From: a bacterium
GTDB lineage: Bacteria; Bacillota; Clostridia; Oscillospirales; Acutalibacteraceae
DNA: 7,774 bases
Direction of reading: 5' to 3'
Assembly (NCBI GenBank): GCA_020625635.1
Contig: JAHLBL010000071.1
Span: forward strand, 1-7,774
In this document: one piece after another, positions 1-5,346 of the stretch
Layout: each line of letters opens with the position of its first letter
Position numbering within the stretch: position 1 is the first letter of the stretch
Translations under genes and position numbers: made by a program
Notes under the pieces: model-generated
Databases searched by the model: none
Told to the model about the DNA's origin: nothing
The model's input: the letters and a program-made list of their open reading frames with translations, nothing else

Positions 1-249
1 GGACAGGATTAATTCCTGCGGTGCCACCCTGCTTGACGTATTAAACGTCCTCTCAACGCGTACCAACATACGCTGACTTTTGATTACGGAAAGTCCAGTT
101 CCGTCTCACATACTCTGCTTTCGCATTTCTGCTCGCCCTCGGAAGTCCATTCAGCGCTGTGTTCTCTGTCACGATTCCACCATCCGCGACTCTCTTTAAG
201 AGAAGAGGCAGTGCCTACTCACTCTTCCTCAACGGTTTGATTCAACTTT
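1..249 (-). promoter_or_regulatory. T-box riboswitch leader, Trp specifier (partial at its 3' end)
   Basis: This is an untranslated mRNA leader that binds uncharged tRNA and switches between terminator and antiterminator upstream of an amino-acid gene. Reading the minus strand, the hallmark T-box AGGGTGGCACCGC lies at 18-30, preceded by a short stem III hairpin (GACGT/ACGTC, 35-49) and followed by the distal antiterminator hairpin (CAGGA/TCCTG, 4-18). Upstream are the AGAGAG and GGATGGTG elements of stem I (about 176-195). The specifier context GAA-TGG-A puts a TGG tryptophan codon at 147-149. The tRNA-end-binding TGGC (23-26) would pair with GCCA, which suits the G73 discriminator of bacterial tRNA-Trp; this independently supports Trp. 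The last antiterminator bases, the terminator and the regulated gene lie beyond the left edge. By inference that gene is trpS or a trp biosynthesis or transport gene. Confidence 0.93.
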
Positions 250-255
250 ATTTGC

Positions 256-284
256 ATTTTACAACAACATTTTATAAATGTCAA
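256..284 (-). promoter_or_regulatory. Sigma-A promoter of the T-box leader
   Basis: On the minus strand a perfect TTGACA (-35, 279-284) is followed by a 17-bp spacer and TAAAAT (-10, 256-261). Transcription would begin near 249, shortly before the first conserved stem I bases, which fits a T-box leader of about 250 nt. The near-consensus sequence suggests strong basal transcription, with control left to attenuation. Confidence 0.85.
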
Positions 285-312
285 TACTTTTTTGAAATTT
301 AATATGGTGACA

Positions 313-328
313 ATTTAACGCGTTAAAT
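313..328. repeat. Perfect 16-bp palindrome
   Basis: ATTTAACGCGTTAAAT is its own reverse complement. It starts 8 bp past the stop of the DUF1846 gene and ends 28 bp upstream of the -35 box of the T-box promoter. With no loop and no T-run on either side it is a poor terminator. A dimeric-regulator operator is the more natural reading, but no regulator is identified. Confidence 0.6.
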
Positions 329-336
329 CGAAATGA

Positions 337-1818
337 TTATTTTCTGAATAATCTCTTTGTCTCGTAAACAGGTTCTGTAGTCATTCTGATACCGAGCTTT
401 TTTAGGATCCTCGTGTCTGTGTCGGAGAGAATTACCGTAGCGTGAGCGTCGGTGTCCCTGAGCTTCGGAAGCTGTTCCATAGCGAGCTTGGCCGTGGGAT
501 TGGTGACGGCGGACATCGAAAGCGCGATAAGAATCTCGTCGGTATGAAGTCTGGGGTTTACCGAACCAAAGCTCTGCACCTTCAGCCGCTGGATAGGCTC
601 GATTACGCTCGCGTCAAGAATATCAACGCCGTCGGGGATGTTTGCCATCGACTTAAGCGCGTTGAGCAGCATAGCGGATACTGCGCCGAGAAGATTGGTT
701 GTTTTTCCCGTGATTATTTTTCCGTCCGCAAGCTCTATAGCCGCCGCTGGCGCGCCTGTCTGTTTCGCTTTTTCAAGAGCGGGTGTAATAACAGGTCTGT
801 CGGTCGTGCTGAGCTTGTTCTGCTTCATAAGCAGACCGATTTTAAACGCTTCGTCCGTGTTTCCCGCGCCCTTGGTCTGGTTTGAGAGAGCGGCGTAGTA
901 GCGTCTTATAATCTCCTGATTAGCCGCGTCGCTGACAATTTTATCGTCAATAATGCAGTTGCCTGCCATATTTACGCCCATATCTGTCGGTGACTTATAT
1001 GGTGATTTTCCGAGAATCAACTCGAACATTGTGTTGAGCACGGGGAAAATCTCGATATCGCGGTTATAGTTAACGGTGGTTTCTCCGTATGCCTCGAGGT
1101 GAAACGGATCGATCATATTTACGTCGTTCAGATCAGCGGTTGCCGCCTCATACGCGACGTTAACTGGGTGCTTAAGCGGAAGATTCCAGATAGGGAAGGT
1201 CTCGAATTTTGCATAGCCTGCCTTGACGCCGTGCTTGTGCTCGTGATAAAGCTGAGATAAGCATACAGCCATCTTTCCCGAACCTGGACCCGGAGCGGTG
1301 ATTACAACGAGCTTGCGTGAGGTCTCAACATATTCGTTTTTACCGTAGCCCTCGTCGCTGACGATCAGGTCAACGTCGGTCGGATAGTTGGGGATTGAAT
1401 AGTGGTGATAAACATTGATCCCGTTCTCCTTGAGGTGTGTCTCGAATTTTACGGCTGTGGGCTGATCGGCAAAGCGTGTGAGCACAACAGAGTTGACGCA
1501 GAGACCTCTGCTGCGGAAAACGTCGATAAGTCTGAGCACATCGAGATCATAGGTGATTCCTAAATCTCCGCGGATCTTATTCTTTTCTATGTCATCTGCA
1601 TTGATAACAATGACTATTTCCGCTTCGTCCTTTAGCTGCATCAGCATCTGAAGCTTGGAGTCGGGCTTGAATCCCGGTAAAACTCGGGAGGCGTGATAAT
1701 CGTCAAAAAGCTTTCCGCCGAACTCAAGGTAGAGTTTGTCGCCGAATTTTGCAATTCGGTCACGGATATGCTGCGACTGCATTTCAAGATATTTGTTGTT
1801 GTCAAATCCGATTTTCAT
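337..1818 (-). CDS. DUF1846 (UPF0371) family protein of unknown function
   Basis: This is a 493-residue protein matching the DUF1846/UPF0371 family along its whole length. Structures exist for the family, but its reaction is not established to my knowledge. Visible landmarks are the N-terminal FGGKLFDDYHASRVLPGF block (residues 33-50), a Rossmann-like strand with a P-loop-like APGPGSGK (175-182), the conserved AYGETTVNYNRDIEIFPVLN stretch (about 243-262), and the C-terminal HATVILSDTDTRILKKLG block (about 459-476). The GPGSGK loop suggests nucleotide or phosphate binding, but no Walker B is obvious. The start is the ATG at 1816-1818, because GGAGGT lies 6 nt upstream. An in-frame ATG at 1846-1848 is rejected: it has no RBS and lies at or before the expected transcription start of the promoter at 1849-1877. 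The gene looks monocistronic. There is no signal peptide or membrane segment, so the protein should be cytoplasmic. Family assignment is firm; function is not. Confidence 0.93.
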   Translation of the reverse strand: MKIGFDNNKYLEMQSQHIRDRIAKFGDKLYLEFGGKLFDDYHASRVLPGFKPDSKLQMLMQLKDEAEIVIVINADDIEKNKIRGDLGITYDLDVLRLIDVFRSRGLCVNSVVLTRFADQPTAVKFETHLKENGINVYHHYSIPNYPTDVDLIVSDEGYGKNEYVETSRKLVVITAPGPGSGKMAVCLSQLYHEHKHGVKAGYAKFETFPIWNLPLKHPVNVAYEAATADLNDVNMIDPFHLEAYGETTVNYNRDIEIFPVLNTMFELILGKSPYKSPTDMGVNMAGNCIIDDKIVSDAANQEIIRRYYAALSNQTKGAGNTDEAFKIGLLMKQNKLSTTDRPVITPALEKAKQTGAPAAAIELADGKIITGKTTNLLGAVSAMLLNALKSMANIPDGVDILDASVIEPIQRLKVQSFGSVNPRLHTDEILIALSMSAVTNPTAKLAMEQLPKLRDTDAHATVILSDTDTRILKKLGIRMTTEPVYETKRLFRK

Positions 1819-1824
1819 ATTACG

Positions 1825-1830
1825 ACCTCC
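1825..1830 (-). promoter_or_regulatory. Ribosome binding site fixing the DUF1846 start
   Basis: GGAGGT on the minus strand sits 6 nt before the ATG at 1816-1818. It selects this ATG over the in-frame ATG ten codons upstream. Confidence 0.85.
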
Positions 1831-1848
1831 GCTTTCAAAATCCTTCAT

Positions 1849-1877
1849 ATTATATCAAACGTGTATTATGTTATAAA
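1849..1877 (-). promoter_or_regulatory. Promoter of the DUF1846 gene (extended -10)
   Basis: On the minus strand a perfect TATAAT (1849-1854), preceded by the extended -10 TG one base upstream, is spaced 17 bp from TTTATA (1872-1877, 4/6 to the -35 consensus). The predicted start near 1842 gives a short leader carrying the GGAGGT at 1825-1830. Confidence 0.72.
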
Positions 1878-1914
1878 TTCCATAAAGAAAATTTACAAAA
1901 TTTTAACCATTGTA

Positions 1915-1942
1915 AAAGCGACACAACAATATGTGCCGCTTT
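1915..1942 (-). terminator. Candidate terminator after the deaminase-like gene
   Basis: On the minus strand AAAGCGGCACA pairs with TGTGTCGCTTT (11 bp, one G-U wobble) around a 6-nt loop. The 3' arm runs into TTTTA. It begins 21 bp after the stop codon of the gene ending at 1964. The U-run is short, so efficiency is uncertain. It separates this gene from the promoter of the DUF1846 gene. Confidence 0.65.
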
Positions 1943-1963
1943 ATAAAAGTATTATGTTGTGTG

Positions 1964-4423
1964 TTACATCTCTGCAAAAACCTTGTCGACGGCTGAAATG
2001 ATTTTATCCGTAACCTCTTCTCCGTCAAAAATGGTGACGTATCCCTGGATTGTCTGAGCCTTGGCGTTCAGTACGCGTGAGTGTCGGTTTACGAAAATAC
2101 GTGCTTTCTTTTTGCCGTTCTTCGCCTCCTGAACCGTGTTCGCTCCCGCCGAGTTTCCGTCAAGCGCGATAACTACAGACGGTCTGCGTTTGAAAATCTC
2201 ATACGCGAAGCTCTTGTACAAGCCCATTCTTGTAGGCTCTATTGAAACACGAACGCCCGCCTTGCTTTCTTTTATTCTGTTCGCCTCCGATTTTGTGACG
2301 CGCGTGGGAACTATGGCGAAAATCTCAAATCTATCCGAAGCAAGCTCAACAAGACTGCGCTCATATCCGATAAGACGGTTACCGATAACGAAAAAAGCTT
2401 TTTCGGGATCGAGCCTCTTGACAAGGTCGCTGAGCATATTAAGCATAGGCTGTGTCATACGAGTTGAGTGCTTGCTGCTGTTAAAGCTTCCTCCGAGCAG
2501 AACGACGGGAACTTTATCTGTCGGCATTTCGCGTATTAGGTCGCTGAGAATTTCTGAGCTGTCGGGCTTGACTGATAAAAACGCAGTTTCGGCATCGTCC
2601 TTGACCATCTGAACGATTCTTTCATTAAGATAGTTTTCCACATTTTCTCCGCTGAGTAAATCCTCGAAGTGTCCGTATTTTTCCCTGAATATACGAAGGC
2701 TTTCCTCAAGTATATTGTCTTCGGCTTTTTTCATCATCATCATTTCATCGTAGGAGAGGTCGAGGAGCCTTTCGAGGGCAAGCTGTTCGTCGATGGAATC
2801 AGTTCCGTAAATCGCTCCGCCGTCCGTACCCTGTACGCAGTAAACGCCGCCGCGCAGATATTGTCCGAGCGGATGGGACTGTAAAGAACTGAGGTTATTC
2901 AGCCTGACATTTGAGGTGAGCTGGAATTCAAGCACGACCTCGCTCTCGCGCAGGTCTTTTATAAGCTGTCTGCCTTTTGGCGAATTGAGCCTTGCGGTGT
3001 ACAGACCGTGTCCGATACGAAGTCTCGGCATTTTTTGACCTTCCTCCAGCGCTTCCTTTACGCAGGCGAGGCTGTTGGCGACATTGTCGCGCAGACTGTC
3101 ATTTTCACCCGCGTGAATACTGATAACGAATCCGTCGTGCTCGTTTGCCGTCCTGACAATCTCTTTTATAACATTTTTGAGCTCTCGGATATCGTTTATT
3201 TCCTCGCCGATAATATCTGTTCCCGCAACATACGGGTCGTCAGCGACGGCTTTAATTACGTTTAGTTGTTCGCTGATGTTTTCCTGAGCAGCCTTATCTC
3301 TTATAATAGTCAGAGGTATGCGGCGGATTGCGGCTAAAAATCTTATTGTAACACCTGTTTCCGCTGTGATTTGAGGCATTATTTCGTGAACCTCGGCGAG
3401 CATCTTCGGAGCGGCGCCGCGTTTTACAAGAGTTGTATCGGAAATCTCAGTGTATAAAACACCGCGTCTTTTGCAGCTGCGCGCAATCCAGAGAAGCTTG
3501 TTCTGGAAGAGTGTCAGATTCCTGTAGTCGCGGCTTTTTCCGTCAGCAATCATTTGTCCCACAGCTCCCGCGATATCATCATCGGGAATTGCGCGGAAGC
3601 TCTTGAGACTGATTTTTTCGCCGTACGGCTGTCCCTTTGTAAAGACATATCTGTACAGATACACTTTTTCAAGATTTGTAAACACAGCCTGTCCGTCCTT
3701 CAGGATCGTGAGTGAAGCGCGGATTTTCGGGATATTATATTCGGCGTTTTCGATATTGTTCAGTATGAGGTCGGCAAAGTTTATGAAGGTGTTGTCGTCG
3801 ATTTTCCTCGTCAGGTATTTACCCGTTAACCCCTTGTCGTTGAATTGCTCCGCGACTGCTTCTCTCTGACTCATAAGCATTTCATCCTGTGCTTTTGTGA
3901 GACGAAGCTTAAGTTTTTTTATGTAGTAAAGGGGATAGCGTATCTGATGATATATTCCGAGAGCTATCAACAGATCCGCGTCGAGATTTGCGTTCATATG
4001 AGTATGCAAATCGGTGCGGAATTTGTACTCGCGTCGTATATAGGTTTTTACGAGAGTTTTTTTGATGTCGAGGTTATAGTCCTTTGTCTGGCTCATAAGC
4101 GTCTTTGAAATAGCGGGAATATACGCCTTTCTCTCGATTATTCCGTACGGATAAATATTCGCTACCTTGGTGTCGGAAAGTCTGAGAACGTAAACCTCAC
4201 GGTTGCGCTCGTCAACGTAGCACGGTACATCTCCTTCAATTATCTTGAGTCCGTCCTGACCTTTGCTAAGCTTAAGAGAACACAGCTTTGCCAGATTTGT
4301 AATCAGGTTGCCCTTCGCGTGGTTCGGCGTGCGAAGAATGTATTTCAGACCGTCGTCTGTCATTTCGAGTTCTACGATAATGTCTTTTTCCTTGTCGAGA
4401 TAAAACTTTCCGAAATTGCCCAT
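1964..4423 (-). CDS. Adenosine deaminase-like protein fused to a SLOG/DprA-like Rossmann domain
   Basis: This is an 819-residue protein with three visible parts. Residues 1-130 are a probable beta-rich region I do not recognise. Residues 131-600 carry the metal-dependent deaminase signatures in family order: DLHTH (H140, H142), HAGE (H437, E440), RIGHG (H472), SNVRL (504-508) and GTDGG (D534). Classical adenosine deaminases are about 350 residues and carry TDDP at the last motif; here the second Asp is Gly535. Between HxH and HAGE there are about 295 residues against roughly 200 in mammalian ADA, so an insertion is present. Residues 638-819 look like an alpha/beta nucleotide-binding domain: VPVVLLGGSF (638-647), IGNRLIGYE (680-688), IFAIVPT (701-707) and VVIALDGNSAGANTVQEA (750-767), resembling the SLOG/DprA-type Rossmann layout (inference). 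No signal peptide is seen. GGAGGG 5 nt upstream supports the start. Hydrolytic deamination of a nucleoside or nucleotide is likely; the substrate is unknown. Confidence 0.85.
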   Translation of the reverse strand: MGNFGKFYLDKEKDIIVELEMTDDGLKYILRTPNHAKGNLITNLAKLCSLKLSKGQDGLKIIEGDVPCYVDERNREVYVLRLSDTKVANIYPYGIIERKAYIPAISKTLMSQTKDYNLDIKKTLVKTYIRREYKFRTDLHTHMNANLDADLLIALGIYHQIRYPLYYIKKLKLRLTKAQDEMLMSQREAVAEQFNDKGLTGKYLTRKIDDNTFINFADLILNNIENAEYNIPKIRASLTILKDGQAVFTNLEKVYLYRYVFTKGQPYGEKISLKSFRAIPDDDIAGAVGQMIADGKSRDYRNLTLFQNKLLWIARSCKRRGVLYTEISDTTLVKRGAAPKMLAEVHEIMPQITAETGVTIRFLAAIRRIPLTIIRDKAAQENISEQLNVIKAVADDPYVAGTDIIGEEINDIRELKNVIKEIVRTANEHDGFVISIHAGENDSLRDNVANSLACVKEALEEGQKMPRLRIGHGLYTARLNSPKGRQLIKDLRESEVVLEFQLTSNVRLNNLSSLQSHPLGQYLRGGVYCVQGTDGGAIYGTDSIDEQLALERLLDLSYDEMMMMKKAEDNILEESLRIFREKYGHFEDLLSGENVENYLNERIVQMVKDDAETAFLSVKPDSSEILSDLIREMPTDKVPVVLLGGSFNSSKHSTRMTQPMLNMLSDLVKRLDPEKAFFVIGNRLIGYERSLVELASDRFEIFAIVPTRVTKSEANRIKESKAGVRVSIEPTRMGLYKSFAYEIFKRRPSVVIALDGNSAGANTVQEAKNGKKKARIFVNRHSRVLNAKAQTIQGYVTIFDGEEVTDKIISAVDKVFAEM

Positions 4424-4456
4424 ACCGACCCTCCGAGTATCTGTTTATTACTATAT

Positions 4457-4485
4457 ATAATATCAAAATGAGAAGGGAATGTCCA
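4457..4485 (-). promoter_or_regulatory. Promoter of the deaminase-like gene (extended -10)
   Basis: On the minus strand TGGACA (-35, 4480-4485) is followed by a 17-bp spacer and TATTAT (-10, 4457-4462), with an extended -10 TG one base upstream. Transcription would start near 4450, leaving a leader of about 27 nt that contains the GGAGGG RBS at 4429-4434. The -10 region (TTTGATATTATAT) closely matches that of the DUF1846 promoter. Confidence 0.75.
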
Positions 4486-4501
4486 TACAGATAATGCGGT
4501 G

Positions 4502-4514
4502 AATTGTGACAATT
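4502..4514. repeat. Perfect AATTGT-G-ACAATT palindrome, candidate operator
   Basis: A 6-1-6 inverted repeat lies in the divergent intergenic region, 16 bp upstream of the -35 box of the deaminase-like gene and about 70 bp upstream of the tetR -10. Nearly the same sequence (AATTGTAACAAT) overlaps the start codon of the exporter at 5335-5346, so it may be a binding site of the local TetR-type protein. The link is inferred from recurrence only. Confidence 0.45.
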
Positions 4515-4556
4515 TTCTTTTCTTTTTTCAAATTTTAATAAAAAGATATACCGTAA

Positions 4557-4574
4557 TTGTTGCATTTTCAACAA
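4557..4574. repeat. TTGTTG-N6-CAACAA inverted repeat, candidate tetR operator
   Basis: Perfect 6-bp arms around a 6-bp centre (CATTTT) lie immediately upstream of the TATAAT at 4586-4591, where the -35 region of the tetR promoter would be. This is a typical position for an autoregulatory operator of a TetR-type repressor. The centre could not form a strong terminator. Confidence 0.45.
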
Positions 4575-4585
4575 AAATATGTTAA

Positions 4586-4591
4586 TATAAT
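4586..4591 (+). promoter_or_regulatory. -10 box of the tetR promoter
   Basis: A perfect TATAAT lies about 30 bp upstream of the tetR start codon, leaving a short leader with the AGGGGG RBS. No good -35 is found at 17 bp. TTGCAT at 4560-4565 is 20 bp away, so the promoter may be weak or activator-dependent, or may use another alignment (TAATAT at 4583-4588 with a 17-bp spacer). Confidence 0.5.
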
Positions 4592-4619
4592 AACGATAAC
4601 GAGAGGGGGAAGCTACGGA

Positions 4620-5195
4620 ATGGCGAATTTTACAGAGCAAGCCATTAAGAAATCGTTTCTTGAATTGCTTAACCGTAAGCCCGTAAATAAGATTACGGTA
4701 AAGGATATTGCCGCGAATTGCGGAATCAACAGAAACTCTTTTTACTATCATTTCAGCGATATTCCCGCGCTTATCGAGGTTATTCTTACTGAAGAGGCTG
4801 AGAGAATTATGCAGGAGGGCACTTCCTTAAAGTCTATTTATGAGCATCTTCTTTTTGCCGTTGACTTTGCTATTGAGAATAAAACTGCCGTTTATCATCT
4901 TTATAATTCCGCTAACCGAGAGATGTTCGAGAGATATCTCCAGCGTATTTCCTATAAGTCGGTTGCCGATTATGTAGCGTATGCCTGTGAGGGTTATAAC
5001 GTAGAGGAGGAGTACAGAGAGATTATTATTATGTACTATAAGTGCCTGCTCGTCGGTTTTGTAATTGACTGGCTCGGTTCGGGTATGCAGTACAGCCTGC
5101 GCTCAAAGCTCGCGGGTATTTGTGATTTGTTTGACGGCTCTATGCAGAACGCAATAAAACGCGCTGAAAATAAATCTTCTGACGAATTAAAATAG
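4620..5195 (+). CDS. TetR/AcrR-family transcriptional regulator
   Basis: This is a 191-residue predicted DNA-binding repressor. The N-terminal helix-turn-helix is clear: KITVKDIAANCGINRNSFYYHF (residues 24-45) is the canonical TetR signature, with the recognition helix around GINRNSFYYHF. The remaining 140 residues are helical and resemble the C-terminal ligand-binding/dimerisation region often seen in clostridial TetR proteins (HLYNSANREMFERYLQRI, about 93-110, then hydrophobic KCLLVGFVIDWL, 141-152). The ATG at 4620 is chosen because the HTH lies at the usual distance from it. The only SD-like sequence, AGGGGG at 4604-4609, is 10 nt upstream, and an in-frame ATG at 4557 would precede the promoter -10. 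The gene lies next to an MMPL exporter in the same orientation, the standard arrangement for a repressor controlling an efflux pump. The ligand is unknown. It reads divergently from the deaminase-like gene, which it might also influence. Confidence 0.9.
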   Translation: MANFTEQAIKKSFLELLNRKPVNKITVKDIAANCGINRNSFYYHFSDIPALIEVILTEEAERIMQEGTSLKSIYEHLLFAVDFAIENKTAVYHLYNSANREMFERYLQRISYKSVADYVAYACEGYNVEEEYREIIIMYYKCLLVGFVIDWLGSGMQYSLRSKLAGICDLFDGSMQNAIKRAENKSSDELK

Positions 5196-5221
5196 AATTA
5201 TATGTGTTTAAACATTAAAAT

Positions 5222-5248
5222 TTCCGTGCTCGATTTTTAGGCACGGAA
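5222..5248 (+). terminator. Candidate terminator after tetR
   Basis: TTCCGTGC (5222-5229) pairs perfectly with GCACGGAA (5241-5248) around an 11-nt loop, 26 bp after the tetR stop. The following TTCTGTTT is a poor U-tract, so termination may be partial and allow read-through into the exporter gene. Confidence 0.55.
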
Positions 5249-5284
5249 TTCTGTTTGCCTATTTAGTTTTTCTGATATGGAATA

Positions 5285-5290
5285 TATAAT
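5285..5290 (+). promoter_or_regulatory. Possible -10 box for the exporter operon
   Basis: TATAAT lies in an AT-rich stretch about 55 bp upstream of the exporter start. The best hexamer 17 bp upstream, TTTAGT (5262-5267), matches only 3/6 of the -35 consensus. A separate promoter is suggested mainly because a hairpin separates tetR from this gene; in such AT-rich sequence a chance TATAAT is possible. Confidence 0.35.
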
Positions 5291-5334
5291 TTTTAATGTA
5301 AATAATCAATTTATTATTATAAGAAACGGAGGGA

Positions 5335-5346
5335 AATTGTAACAAT
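5335..5346. repeat. AATTGT-A-ACAAT palindrome over the exporter start codon
   Basis: An inverted repeat ATTGT-A-ACAAT (5336-5346) overlaps the first two bases of the exporter ATG. With its flank it matches 12 of 13 positions of the AATTGTNACAATT palindrome at 4502-4514. It could be a second operator copy or a coincidence within the RBS-to-start spacer. Confidence 0.35.

Noticed and set aside
307..316. GTGACAATTT also found at 4506-4515 in the other intergenic region
   Set aside because: Only ten AT-rich bases are shared. The 307 copy lacks the left half of the palindrome, so chance is sufficient.
2136..4108. Plus-strand open frames inside the deaminase-like gene
   Set aside because: They are antisense shadows of a gene with clear family motifs. 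None shows a recognisable domain or its own convincing RBS.
1964..4423. RADAR (RdrB) defence system
   Set aside because: Large size and divergent deaminase motifs are suggestive, but no RdrA-like ATPase is adjacent, the neighbour is a DUF1846 protein, and I cannot compare sequences directly. It is kept only as a hypothesis to test.
4502..4532. Palindrome followed by a T-rich run read as a plus-strand terminator
   Set aside because: The palindrome has a one-base centre and AT-rich arms, so it cannot make a stable RNA hairpin. No plus-strand gene ends upstream of it.
4272..4751. Minus-strand open frame of 159 codons across the divergent intergenic region
   Set aside because: It overlaps the start of the deaminase-like gene in another frame, the tetR start and both promoters. 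Its composition (runs of Arg, Lys, Tyr and Ile) is typical of non-coding AT-rich sequence.
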